A stretch of 64,000 nt of DNA. It comes from Clostridium gasigenes. Lineage in GTDB: Bacteria; Bacillota; Clostridia; Clostridiales; Clostridiaceae. This document shows positions 15,936 through 24,703 of this stretch, one piece after another. The position numbers were made by a program, and so were the translations under genes. Location: assembly GCF_900104115.1 (NCBI RefSeq), contig NZ_FNJM01000009.1, forward strand, positions 1 through 64,000, written 5' to 3'. Within the stretch, counting starts at the first letter, position 1. Every line of letters starts with the position of its first letter. Under the pieces are notes generated by a model, which saw only the letters and a list, made by a program, of their open reading frames with translations, ran no database searches and was not told the DNA's origin.

Positions 15936-15953
15936 AAGGCATGTTCAAATAAA
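15936..15953 (+). repeat. half copy of the dispersed GGCAT hairpin repeat
   Basis: AGGCATGTTCAAATAAAT lies directly after the metF stop and matches the left arm of the dispersed hairpin family. The right arm is missing. Confidence 0.4.
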
Positions 15954-15995
15954 TATAAAACAGTAGTAAAAGAAAAATGTAGGAGGTAAAAGAAA

Positions 15996-16445
15996 ATGGA
16001 TAAAGTAGAAAGTTTTGAGTTAGATCATAGAAATGTTAAGGCTCCTTATATAAGAAAGTGTTGTGTTTTAGATGGAGAAAAAGGTGATATGGTTTGTAAA
16101 TTTGATATTAGATTTTTGCAACCAAATAAAGAAGCTTTTGGAACAGCAGCAATGCATGGACTTGAGCATTTGTTAGCTCATGAATTAAGAAATGAGTTAG
16201 ATGGAATAATAGATTTATCACCAATGGGATGTAGAACAGGATTTTATTTAAGCCTTTGGGGAAATAGAGAACCAAGTGAAATTAAAGAAGCACTAGAAAA
16301 ATCATTAAAGGTAGTTTTACAAGCAAAGGAAATTCCAGCAGCTAATGAAATTCAATGTGGAAATTACAAGGATTTATCATTATTTGGAGCAAAGGAATAT
16401 GCAAAAGAAGTGCTAGAAAGAGGTTTTAGCTTAGATATTTATTAA
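15996..16445 (+). CDS. luxS: S-ribosylhomocysteine lyase
   Basis: LuxS (149 aa) splits S-ribosylhomocysteine to homocysteine and DPD, the AI-2 precursor. It begins MDKVESFELDHRNVKAPYIR as the family does. The HGLEHLLAHE segment supplies the HxxEH metal-binding site, and GCRTGFYL and the CGNYKDLS segment hold the remaining conserved residues, including the third metal-site cysteine. AGGAGG precedes the start. Lying between metF and metH, it feeds homocysteine directly to MetH. Pfs/MtnN, which makes its substrate, is not in this window. Confidence 0.95.
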   Translation: MDKVESFELDHRNVKAPYIRKCCVLDGEKGDMVCKFDIRFLQPNKEAFGTAAMHGLEHLLAHELRNELDGIIDLSPMGCRTGFYLSLWGNREPSEIKEALEKSLKVVLQAKEIPAANEIQCGNYKDLSLFGAKEYAKEVLERGFSLDIY

Positions 16446-16446
16446 A

Positions 16447-16482
16447 ATGGAAAATATTACACCCCAGGGGTGTAAATTGTAA
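16447..16482 (+). repeat. ATG-bearing palindrome repeat (ENITPQG type), copy 1
   Basis: ATGGAAAATA is followed by the perfect palindrome TTACACCCCAGGGGTGTAA (16457-16475). The unit reads as a mini-ORF, MENITPQGCKL, then stop. It has no ribosome binding site. Related copies are at 55688-55714 and 55730-55762. Confidence 0.7.
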
Positions 16483-16497
16483 ATTGGGGGCATAAAT

Positions 16498-19400
16498 ATG
16501 AAATATGAAATAGAGAAGCATTTAAAAAATAGAATTCTTGTATTAGATGGGGCTATGGGAACTAGTATACAAGATTATAAACTTGGAGAGAAAGTATTTA
16601 GAGGAGATTGCGCGTGTACATGCAATCAGCAAGGAAATAATGATTTATTAAATCTTACTTCACCGGAGATAATAATGGATATTCATAAAAAATATCTTGA
16701 AGCAGGTGCAGATATTATTGAAACAAACACTTTTAACTCAACTAGAATATCACAATCTGATTACAATTTAGAAAATAAAGTTTATGAATTAAATTATTGT
16801 GGCGCTAAAATAGCAAGGGCGGCTGCTGATATTTATACAAAGAAAGATCCATCTAAGCCTAGATTTGTAGCAGGATCCATAGGTCCAACTAATAAAACAG
16901 CTTCAATGTCTCCAGATATTAATAATCCAGGGTTTAGAGGTATTAGTTTTGATGAATTAGTAATAGCTTTTGAAGAACAAGCTACTGGTCTTATAGATGG
17001 TGGTGTTGATTTATTGTTAATAGAAACAATATTTGATTCATTAAATGGAAGAGCTGCAATTATAGCTGTTAATAATGTTCTAAATAGAAAATATTTAGAT
17101 TTGCCTATTATGATTTCAGGTACAGTTGATAAAAGTGGTAGGATTTTATCAGGTCAAACATTAGAAGCTTTTGCAGGATCTCTAAAAAATGAAAGAATAT
17201 TAAGTATTGGTCTTAATTGTTCTTTTGGGGCAAAGGATTTAATACCTTTAATTAAAGAACTTTCTAAATCGCAAGGAGTTTATATAAGTTTATATCCAAA
17301 TGCAGGACTACCAAATTCATTAGGTGAGTATGATGAGTCGCCAAAGGAAACAGCTAGTTTTATAAAAGAACTTGCAAAAGAGGGGCATATAAATATTGTA
17401 GGTGGATGTTGCGGAACTACTTATGAACATATAAAAGCTATAAGTGAAGTAGTAAGTAAATTTAAACCAAGATTAATTCCAAATATTGAAAAAGAAAGTG
17501 TTTTTTGTGGACTTGAAGCTTCAAAAATAAATAAAAATAGTAACTTTGTTAATATAGGAGAAAGAACAAATGTAGCAGGTTCAGCTAAATTTGCAAGGCT
17601 TATAAGAGAAAAGAAATATGATGAAGCATTATCTATAGCACTTCATCAAGTTGAAAATGGAGCTCAGATAATTGATATAAATTTTGATGATGGACTTTTA
17701 GATGCAGGTTATGAAATGGAAAAATTTTTAAAGCTACTAGCTAGTGAACCAAATATTGCAAAGGTTCCTATAATGATTGATTCTTCTAAGTTTGAGGTTT
17801 TAGAAATAGGTTTAAAATCTATTCAAGGAAAAAATATTGTAAACTCCATTTCTTTAAAATGCGGTGAGGAAGAATTTATAAAACAAGCAACAATTATAAA
17901 AGAGTATGGCGCAGCTGTTGTAGTTATGGCTTTTGATGAAAAAGGTCAGGCAGATACCTTTGAGAAGAAAATTGCTATATGTGAAAGAGTTTATAATATT
18001 TTAGTTAATAAAGTTAAGTTTCCAGCTGAGGATATTATTTTTGATCCTAATATTTTAGCTATTGCAACTGGCATTGAAGACCATAATAATTACGCAGTAG
18101 ATTTTATAAATGCAACTAGATGGATAAAAAAGAATTTACCTTATGCAAAAATTAGTGGAGGAGTAAGTAATTTATCATTCTCATTTAGAGGGAATAATTT
18201 AATAAGAGAAGCTATGCACTCAGCATTTTTATATCATGCTATTGAAGCTGGAATGGACATGGGAATAGTTAACCCAGCTATGATTCAAATCTATGATGAT
18301 ATTGATAAAGAGCTACTTGAAAAAGTAGAAGCTGTAATATTTAATAAAAGTGAAAATGCAGGAGAAGATCTTATAAACTTCGCAGAAAACTTTAAAAAAA
18401 ACAATAATAATATCAAAGAAGTAAACAAGCTGATTTGGAGAGATGGGAGCGTAGAAGATAGGCTTAAACATGCGTTAGTTAAAGGGATAAGTGATTTTGT
18501 TGAGGATGATGTACTACATGCAAGAGTAAATTATCCGCGTACATTAGATGTAATTGAAGGTCCTTTAATGGATGGAATGAATACTGTTGGGGAGCTTTTT
18601 GGAGAAGGAAAAATGTTTCTTCCTCAAGTTGTTAAAAGTGCAAGGGTAATGAAAAAAGCTGTTAGCATACTTATGCCTTTTATTGAAGATGAAAAAAGTG
18701 AAGGGGAAAAAAGTAGTGCAGGGAAAGTAGTTTTCGCTACAGTAAAAGGTGATGTTCACGATATAGGAAAAAATATAGTATCTGTAGTGCTTGGTTGCAA
18801 TAATTTTGAAGTTATAGATTTAGGAGTAATGGTTACTTGTGAAACTATACTCGAAACTGCTAAAAGAGAAAATGCAGATATCATAGCATTAAGTGGACTT
18901 ATAACTCCATCACTAGAGGAAATGACTTATGTTGCTAGTGAAATGGAACGTCTAAATTTTGATATTCCACTTATGATTGGTGGAGCTACAACTTCAAAAA
19001 TTCATACAGCACTAAAAATAGCTCCTAAATATTCAAATGGAGTAATTTATTCTAGTGATGCTTCAAAAGCTGTAGAAGTTGCTAAAAAGTTAGCCAATAA
19101 AGATACAAGACGTGAGTTTATAAAAAATACCTATGAGGAATATAATAATGTAAGAGAAAATTATATGAACTTAAATAGAAAGTTTGTTTCTTTAGAAGAA
19201 GCTAGAAATAATAAATGTTGTATTGATTTTAATAAAAGTGAAATTACAAAGCCAAACAAACTTGGAGCTCAAAAGGTAGTTAGTTATAAAATATGTGATG
19301 TAAGAAAATATATAGATTGGACATTCTTTTTCATGGGATGGGGACTTAAAGGCGCTTACCCTGGAATATTAGAAGATAGTAAATATGGAGAAGAGGCTAG

Positions 19401-20145
19401 AAAATTATTTAATGATGCTAATAAAATGTTAGATTATCTTGATAGCGAGAATCTAATAGAAGGTAGAGCTGCATTTGGAGTTTTTGAAGCTAACTCTGTA
19501 GGTGATGATATAGAAGTTTATAACCCAGAAAATAATCAAGTGTTAACTACTTTTAATATGCTAAGACAACAAGAAGTTAATAAAAATAATGAGTATAAAT
19601 GTCTTTCTGATTATATTGCACCAAAAGAAAGTAAAATAAAAGATTATATTGGTGGGTTTATAACTACATTTGGAATAGGCACAGCGGAATATAGTGAAAA
19701 GCTTAAAAAAGAAGAAGATGACTATTCGTCAATTATGGTAAAGTTGCTTTCTGATAGATTAGCAGAAGCATTAGCGGAAAAAATACATTTAATAGGTAGG
19801 AAAGATTTATGGGGTTATGTAGCAGATGAAGATTTAACACTAAAAGAATTATTAAAAGATAAATTTATAGGAATTAGACCAGCCTTTGGATATCCTTGCT
19901 TAAGAGATCATAGTGAAAAAGAAAAACTGTTTGATGTAATAAATAAAGATGAAAAAGTAGGGGTAACTCTAACAGATAGTTATATGATGGAACCAGTTGC
20001 AAGTGTATGCGGATTATACTTTGCGTCAGAAGAAGCAAAATATTTTGATGTTAAAAGAATAAATGAAGAGCAGTTATTAGATTATGCAAATAGAGATAAT
20101 AAAGATATTGATAAGTTAAAAGCTAATTTAAATATTGTAGATTAA
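16498..20145 (+). CDS. metH: cobalamin-dependent methionine synthase
   Basis: This is full-length MetH (1215 aa), which moves the methyl group of 5-methyl-THF to homocysteine through cob(I)alamin. The homocysteine domain has the zinc cysteines in GLNCSFG and GGCCGTT. The pterin-binding domain begins near [14 protein letters not shown]. The B12 domain has GDVHDIGKN with axial ligand H754. A C-terminal SAM reactivation domain is present ([15 protein letters not shown]), so it can repair oxidised cobalamin. It depends on B12, which the cluster at 52-64 kb would help make. It is the last gene behind the SAM riboswitch. Confidence 0.97.
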   Translation: MKYEIEKHLKNRILVLDGAMGTSIQDYKLGEKVFRGDCACTCNQQGNNDLLNLTSPEIIMDIHKKYLEAGADIIETNTFNSTRISQSDYNLENKVYELNYCGAKIARAAADIYTKKDPSKPRFVAGSIGPTNKTASMSPDINNPGFRGISFDELVIAFEEQATGLIDGGVDLLLIETIFDSLNGRAAIIAVNNVLNRKYLDLPIMISGTVDKSGRILSGQTLEAFAGSLKNERILSIGLNCSFGAKDLIPLIKELSKSQGVYISLYPNAGLPNSLGEYDESPKETASFIKELAKEGHINIVGGCCGTTYEHIKAISEVVSKFKPRLIPNIEKESVFCGLEASKINKNSNFVNIGERTNVAGSAKFARLIREKKYDEALSIALHQVENGAQIIDINFDDGLLDAGYEMEKFLKLLASEPNIAKVPIMIDSSKFEVLEIGLKSIQGKNIVNSISLKCGEEEFIKQATIIKEYGAAVVVMAFDEKGQADTFEKKIAICERVYNILVNKVKFPAEDIIFDPNILAIATGIEDHNNYAVDFINATRWIKKNLPYAKISGGVSNLSFSFRGNNLIREAMHSAFLYHAIEAGMDMGIVNPAMIQIYDDIDKELLEKVEAVIFNKSENAGEDLINFAENFKKNNNNIKEVNKLIWRDGSVEDRLKHALVKGISDFVEDDVLHARVNYPRTLDVIEGPLMDGMNTVGELFGEGKMFLPQVVKSARVMKKAVSILMPFIEDEKSEGEKSSAGKVVFATVKGDVHDIGKNIVSVVLGCNNFEVIDLGVMVTCETILETAKRENADIIALSGLITPSLEEMTYVASEMERLNFDIPLMIGGATTSKIHTALKIAPKYSNGVIYSSDASKAVEVAKKLANKDTRREFIKNTYEEYNNVRENYMNLNRKFVSLEEARNNKCCIDFNKSEITKPNKLGAQKVVSYKICDVRKYIDWTFFFMGWGLKGAYPGILEDSKYGEEARKLFNDANKMLDYLDSENLIEGRAAFGVFEANSVGDDIEVYNPENNQVLTTFNMLRQQEVNKNNEYKCLSDYIAPKESKIKDYIGGFITTFGIGTAEYSEKLKKEEDDYSSIMVKLLSDRLAEALAEKIHLIGRKDLWGYVADEDLTLKELLKDKFIGIRPAFGYPCLRDHSEKEKLFDVINKDEKVGVTLTDSYMMEPVASVCGLYFASEEAKYFDVKRINEEQLLDYANRDNKDIDKLKANLNIVD

Positions 20146-20197
20146 GGCATAGTAAAATAAATCAAGGACACTGGTCTATTATTATTTGGATATGCCT
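20145..20197 (+). repeat. dispersed GGCAT hairpin repeat at the metH stop
   Basis: AGGCATAGTAAAATAAAT...ATTATTTGGATATGCCT begins on the last base of the metH stop codon. The stretch TTGTAGATTAAGGCATAGT across the metH stop is identical over 19 nt to that across the stop of the debranching-enzyme gene at 39759. Confidence 0.7.
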
Positions 20198-20207
20198 AAG
20201 GTTAATA

Positions 20208-20261
20208 AAAAAGGAGAATGCTTATAATGGTTTTAAAAATCATTATAAGTATTCTCCTTTT
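20208..20261. terminator. strong bidirectional terminator after metH
   Basis: AAAAGGAGAAT-G-CTTATAATG pairs with CATTATAAG-T-ATTCTCCTTTT around an 11-nt loop. It would end the methionine operon, and also the decayed minus-strand gene at 20274-20488. Confidence 0.85.
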
Positions 20262-20273
20262 GTTAAAGTTAAA

Positions 20274-20488
20274 TTATTCTAGATAGGATTTAGCTAGCTT
20301 AAGAATTTTATCGAAACTGTTAGTATAAATTGTTATATAGTATGATAACTAACAAATAATTGTATAAGAGTAGATTTTGAAAATTTAATTAGTAATGTAT
20401 CATTAGTTCGATTTTCTAGAACAGCTAAACATTCATAAATATACACCTTTGTTTCTTTTTCTCCACGATATTGGGTAATGTAATTAAA
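20274..20488 (-). pseudogene. decayed minus-strand gene, family not recognised
   Basis: A 52-codon open stretch reads ITQYRGEKETKVYIYECLAV and continues through LLIKFSKSTLIQLF before a stop. A second frame then resumes coding-like sequence ending FDKILKLAKSYLE just before the shared terminator. The pattern suggests a frameshifted gene tail. No family was recognised and there is no intact start. Confidence 0.35.
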
Positions 20489-20674
20489 TTATGGTATAAT
20501 TGGATGTAAAAGTAATATAAATTAAAAAGTGGCGGTATATTGTTGAAAAGGTAGACGTGAAAAATGTTGATGTAAGATTCACAAGATATGAAATTAAGTT
20601 AATGTATTTCAAATCAGTTTACCAATTCTAGAAGATGAAGACGGTCATAATAATTAGTTTTATTGGGAGGAATT
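20489..20674 (+). other. gene-free stretch with possible coding debris
   Basis: A few short coding-like runs occur on the + strand (VDVKNVDVRFTRYEIKL, then LPILEDEDGHNN before a stop, in different frames). They may be the decayed tail of a small regulator. Nothing here is well enough preserved to name. Confidence 0.25.
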
Positions 20675-21268
20675 ATGTTTGAATTTAATTTGAAAGATGC
20701 AAAATGGTTTTTTGAACCTAAAGATTATGTGATTGGAAATAATAGTGTTGAAATTATAACAGATCCTAATAATGATTTTTGACAAAGAACTTATTATGGA
20801 TTTAGAAATGATAATGCACATGTTTTATACATTACAACAGATGAAAGGTATTTTTCATTTACAGTAAAGACAGAGTTTAATAGTACAGCCTTGTTTGATC
20901 AATGTGGAGTTGTGATTTATCAAAATAGTGAAAATTGGGTAAAGATAGGAATTGAATTTCATGACAATAATAGGTCATGGCTTGGAAGTGTTGTAACTAA
21001 TCATGGATATTCAGATTGGGCAACAGTAGATATAGGAGCTTCTTTAAAATGTATGTGGTATAGATTAAGCAGGAGGGAAAATGATTATTGCCTTGAAAAT
21101 TAATTTGATGGTATAAACTTTAAACAGATGAGAATTTTCCACTTGTTTGAAGGTAGAAAGGAAATTAATTTCGGGTTACTTGCATGTTCGCCAAGTAATA
21201 ATTCTTTTAAAGCTACATTTAGTGAAATGAAGATAACAGATTGCTTATGGAAAGAGCATAAATCATAA
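20675..21268 (+). pseudogene. DUF1349 (regulation-of-enolase-like) protein with two in-frame stops
   Basis: From ATG 20675, preceded by GGGAGG, one frame runs 198 codons to the stop at 21266-21268 but is broken by TGA at 20780 and TAA at 21101. The translated pieces (DAKWFFEPKDYVIGNNSVEI, RYFSFTVKTEF, QCGVVIYQNSENWVKIGIEF, SVVTNHGYSDWATVD, INFGLLACSP) match the DUF1349 jelly-roll family throughout. The first stop looks like Trp TGG to TGA and the second like a Ser codon to TAA. The frame and ribosome binding site are otherwise intact, so inactivation is recent. Confidence 0.8.
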
Positions 21269-21307
21269 AATAAAAGATAGGTTAAAAAACACAAAGAGGA
21301 GAATTTT

Positions 21308-21766
21308 ATGAGAATAAACTATTGTAACTTGGAAAATGAAATAATATCAAATTTAGAAAAAAACAGAATATGGATATTGTCTACATCATATAAGGATAAT
21401 GTCACGTCTAGGTCTATGAGCATTATAAATAAAGGTCTTTATATATTTTTTCAGACCAACAAATGTTATATAAAGCACAGTCAAATGCAAGAAAACAATA
21501 AGGTTTCACTTTGTTTTAATAATATTTCTATAGAAGGAACAGTTGAAGAAATTGGTGATTGGAAAGAAGAAAAAAATATAGAACTAATGGATTTATATAA
21601 ATCAGATCATTTAGGATCGTATAATGCCTATGGGTCACTAGATGGACAGGTTGTCTATAAGATTACCCCTAAAACAATAAAATTATGGAAGTATGTAGAA
21701 GAAAATCCAATTAGACAAATATTATATGTTGATAAAAAAGTAGCAGAGCAATTAGATTTTATGTAG
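21308..21766 (+). CDS. pyridoxamine 5'-phosphate oxidase-like FMN-binding protein
   Basis: This 152-aa protein has the split-barrel flavin-binding fold. It starts with a helix followed by WILSTSYKDNVTSRSMSIIN and IYFFQTNKCYIKHSQMQENNKVSLCF, typical of the PPOX-like general-stress family, and ends with a strand TPKTIKLWKY. It probably binds FMN or F420-like flavins in the cytoplasm. The substrate is not known. AGAGGAG precedes the start. Confidence 0.8.
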   Translation: MRINYCNLENEIISNLEKNRIWILSTSYKDNVTSRSMSIINKGLYIFFQTNKCYIKHSQMQENNKVSLCFNNISIEGTVEEIGDWKEEKNIELMDLYKSDHLGSYNAYGSLDGQVVYKITPKTIKLWKYVEENPIRQILYVDKKVAEQLDFM

Positions 21767-21806
21767 ATAATATTAATTAAAAAGAATATATGGGGAGATT
21801 AATTAT

Positions 21807-22268
21807 ATGGCAGAAGCAAAGGTTAATTGTAGAAATAAACTAAAGTCAATTGTTTTACCTGTATTGACTATTATAATAATAGTTTCTATTGGGTATAACA
21901 TTTATCAAGATTCTAAGATAAAGAGATATAAAGAGGAGTTAGGGATTATAGTAAGCCAGGGGATAGAATCATTTGCGAGTAAGAGTGGGAGCTTAAGTGA
22001 TGAACTTGTATATGCTGAACAATATGGGGATATTGCATCAGCACACATGGCATATGTAACTTTATCCGAAGGGGATGGGATATCATCGGAAGAATACACA
22101 AGTAGTTTAGCAATGTTATTGCTAAATATTAAAATACTTATGTTAAATGATAAGAGTAAAGTTGAGAAAGCTTTTCTAAATAATAATGGATCTGAATTGA
22201 TGTTTCGCATATCTAATAATTTTGAAGATACAGAATCAATAGAAAAAGTATTTAAGTTACTAGAATAA
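21807..22268 (+). CDS. membrane-anchored protein of unknown function
   Basis: This 153-aa protein has a short cytoplasmic N-terminus, one helix (IVLPVLTIIIIVSIGYNIY, about residues 16-34) and a predicted helical extracellular domain. The domain has segments such as SKSGSLSDELVYAEQYGDI and AYVTLSEGDGI. I recognise no family. GGGGAG precedes the start. It lies 40 nt after the flavin protein gene and may be co-transcribed with it. Confidence 0.6.
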   Translation: MAEAKVNCRNKLKSIVLPVLTIIIIVSIGYNIYQDSKIKRYKEELGIIVSQGIESFASKSGSLSDELVYAEQYGDIASAHMAYVTLSEGDGISSEEYTSSLAMLLLNIKILMLNDKSKVEKAFLNNNGSELMFRISNNFEDTESIEKVFKLLE

Positions 22269-22318
22269 AAAGAATTTAATGATTTTTATTTCACATATGA
22301 TTTAGGAGGTGAATAAAT

Positions 22319-23131
22319 ATAACAGAGCAAGAATTCTTAGATATTAGAGCAAAAAGTAATAATTATAATTATTCATCAATGCAATATCTTGATTATGTTG
22401 CAGTAGCTAATTACAATGTGTTGATAGAAAATGAAAAGGTATTACTTATGTATGGATATAATGCTGAAAGTAAAATGAATGAATATCATTGGGCAGCAAA
22501 TATTGATGAGGAGTTAATAAGTGTAATAAGAAAAGAAACTGATAAGGCATTAATAACATTTATTCCGCTTGATTGGATTTCTAACTTTGAGAAGACAGGA
22601 TTTAAAATATTCGCTACATGGAACGATTATTTTATGAATAGTCTTGAACATGTCCATTGTGATTTTGAAAGCGAGTTTTTGAATGAAACTGAATGTGAAA
22701 ATGCATCTTTGGTAACTATATCATGTAAAGGTCAAAGCAGGGGATTTACAGGGCAGACAACAGAATGGATGGAAATATGGCTAAAAGGAGAAGAATCTTC
22801 AGATGCAGAGACAGGGATAAAAAACAATGCAGTTATAGTACATAGAAATAACTATGGTGAAATAGTGGGACTCGTGTGTACTGCAACATATGCACATGGA
22901 AATGAAAAGGGCCCAATAGTTTGGATAAGAGAGGTAGCGGTGAAAATTGAGTATCAAAGGCAAAGTATTGCAAGGAACCTAATTCTGCAAGCCTTAAGTT
23001 ATGGCAAAAAACAGGGTGCAATAAGGGCGTTCCTTGCAGCAGATGAATGTAACAAGTATGCCATTCGTTTGTATGAAAGTATTGGGTTTGTGGGAAAAAA
23101 AGATACAGGGCAAAATGACATGTTTAAATAA
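22319..23131 (+). CDS. GNAT acetyltransferase with an apparent ATA start
   Basis: The C-terminal half is a GNAT domain (GEIVGLVCTATY, WIREVAVKIEYQRQSIARNL, then CNKYAIRLYESIGFVGKK), so it should acetylate an unknown small molecule or amine using acetyl-CoA. The acetyl-CoA loop reads QRQSIA in place of the usual QxxGxG/A. A strong site AGGAGGTGA (22304-22312) is placed for translation at ATA 22319, and the frame from there (TEQEFLDIRAKSNNYNYSSM) is open. The first conventional start, ATG 22379, has no ribosome binding site. Either AUA is used or the start codon was lost. The conservative CDS is 22379-23131. Confidence 0.65.
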   Translation: MTEQEFLDIRAKSNNYNYSSMQYLDYVAVANYNVLIENEKVLLMYGYNAESKMNEYHWAANIDEELISVIRKETDKALITFIPLDWISNFEKTGFKIFATWNDYFMNSLEHVHCDFESEFLNETECENASLVTISCKGQSRGFTGQTTEWMEIWLKGEESSDAETGIKNNAVIVHRNNYGEIVGLVCTATYAHGNEKGPIVWIREVAVKIEYQRQSIARNLILQALSYGKKQGAIRAFLAADECNKYAIRLYESIGFVGKKDTGQNDMFK

Positions 23132-23144
23132 AAGGCGGTAATAA

Positions 23145-23270
23145 GATACAAAGGATTCTATTTTTATAGAAGAAAAGAATGGATATTTAAAACTTACTTC
23201 AATTAATTCTGATAATTGGGAAGATGGAGTGAAAATGAAAGTAGAAGACTATCAATTAGTTGAACCTTAA
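23145..23270 (+). pseudogene. C-terminal gene remnant, family unknown
   Basis: A 41-codon frame without a start ends at TAA 23268-23270 and reads IFIEEKNGYLKLTSINSDNW then VKMKVEDYQLVEP. It is amino-acid-like in composition and has no ribosome binding site. It is probably the tail of a lost gene between the GNAT and the S41 gene. Confidence 0.35.
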
Positions 23271-23339
23271 TTGTTAAAGGTTAGTTTTAAAGTGCATATA
23301 AATAAAGAAATATTTATAAAGAAAGAGAGGGTATCTGTA

Positions 23340-24632
23340 ATGAAGTTAAAAAAAGGGGGAAAAGTTATTATATTAAGTGTTGCTATATTAATTGTCACTG
23401 GAATAGTAATATATATAAATTTATTTCCAAGATTTAACAGAGTAACTAAATCACCTATATCAAAAAGTGGAGACAGAAATGAAAGTTGGAAATCAGATAT
23501 TGAATTTGTAAAAACTGAGTTACCTAAAAAGCATAAAAATTTATTCTTTTCTAAATCAGAAAGTGATTTTAATAATGATATGGATTCGCTTATAAGTAAA
23601 ATAGAAGAATATACTGATGAAGAAATTAAAGCTGAACTTGCAAAGGTAATAGTAACTATTAATGATAGTCATACAAGTGTTAATATTTTAGGTTCCTTAT
23701 CTTATCCAATAGCATTTTTTCAGTTTGAAAATGATATTTATGTAAGTGATGCATCTTTAGATTACAAAGATTATTGGGGAAAAAAATTAGTGGAAGTAAA
23801 TGGATATTCTGTAGAGGAAATACGTTCAAAGCTTGATCCATTTGTTTCGAAAGATAATAAAGCTATAACAAAAAATCAATTTTCTAATTTATTAAGGTAT
23901 GTTGAACCACTTAAGTTTATAGGGGTAGTAAAGGATACTGAGGCGGTTTTTACATTTGAAGGCGAATCGAATAATAATGTTACAGTAAAACCTGTTGAAA
24001 CAGTGGACTATAAAAATGTAAAGTTTTTATCTGATGATTCAGATTTAGTGAGTAATTTACCATTAACAAAACAAAATGGTAAGGCTAATTATTGGTTTGA
24101 TTACATTGAAAATGATAATCTTCTTTATGTTAAATATAATTCTTGTACGGAAATGAAGGATTACTCATTTTTAAAATTTACAAAGGATGTTTTTGAGATT
24201 GTAGATAGTAAAAATATAAAAAAGTTAGTTATTGATTTAAGAGATAATGGTGGAGGAAACTCTGGTATTTTCAATCCATTCTTAAGTGAAATAGTGAAAA
24301 GGGAGAATGTTAATAAAAAAGAAAATCTTTATGTTATTATAGGTAGAAAAACATTTTCATCAGCAACATTAAATGCTATGGAGCTTAGAAATGGTACAAA
24401 TGTAACACTAATAGGAGAATCAACTGGTGGTAAACCAAATCATTTTGGAGAAGTTAAAGAAATACATTTAACAAATACAGATATAGATATTAAATATTCA
24501 AGTAATTTTTTCAAAACTTCTAGTGAGGATACAGATTCTGTTTATCCGGATAAAGATATAGTTTTAAAAGCGGATTCATTTTTTAATGGTGAGGATGATA
24601 TTTTAAATTACATCTTAGGTTTGTCCAAATAA
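23340..24632 (+). CDS. S41-family (tail-specific protease-like) protein, membrane-anchored form
   Basis: This 430-aa protein has an N-terminal membrane helix (VIILSVAILIVTGIVIYINL) that should place the rest outside. The body matches the protein at 8035: WKSDIEFVKTELPKKHKNLFF, IDLRDNGGGNSGIFNPF, VIGRKTFSSATLNAM with probable nucleophile S341, and IGESTGGKPNHFGE. ATG 23340 is preferred because GAGAGGG precedes it; an earlier TTG at 23271 has no site. The pair looks like a duplication that kept one cytoplasmic and one surface copy. No PDZ domain is evident. Confidence 0.75.
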   Translation: MKLKKGGKVIILSVAILIVTGIVIYINLFPRFNRVTKSPISKSGDRNESWKSDIEFVKTELPKKHKNLFFSKSESDFNNDMDSLISKIEEYTDEEIKAELAKVIVTINDSHTSVNILGSLSYPIAFFQFENDIYVSDASLDYKDYWGKKLVEVNGYSVEEIRSKLDPFVSKDNKAITKNQFSNLLRYVEPLKFIGVVKDTEAVFTFEGESNNNVTVKPVETVDYKNVKFLSDDSDLVSNLPLTKQNGKANYWFDYIENDNLLYVKYNSCTEMKDYSFLKFTKDVFEIVDSKNIKKLVIDLRDNGGGNSGIFNPFLSEIVKRENVNKKENLYVIIGRKTFSSATLNAMELRNGTNVTLIGESTGGKPNHFGEVKEIHLTNTDIDIKYSSNFFKTSSEDTDSVYPDKDIVLKADSFFNGEDDILNYILGLSK

Positions 24633-24650
24633 ATAAAATCACAATATTGT

Positions 24651-24684
24651 AGGGATAGGTACACTAATTAAGCTACCTATCCCT
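24651..24684. terminator. hairpin between convergent genes
   Basis: AGGGATAGGTA (24651-24661) pairs with TACCTATCCCT (24674-24684). ATTTAAATTTTA follows. It lies between the S41 gene and the convergent phospholipase gene and likely ends both. Confidence 0.75.
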
Positions 24685-24703
24685 ATTTAAATTTTATATA
24701 ATG

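Noticed and set aside
16447-16482. MENITPQGCKL mini-ORF as an expressed peptide gene
   Set aside because: No ribosome binding site precedes it and the same unit occurs elsewhere as a repeat; it is annotated as a repeat instead.
20780-20782. TGA in the DUF1349 gene as a selenocysteine codon
   Set aside because: A second, unrelated stop (TAA at 21101) breaks the same frame, and no SECIS-like hairpin follows the TGA. A nonsense mutation is simpler.
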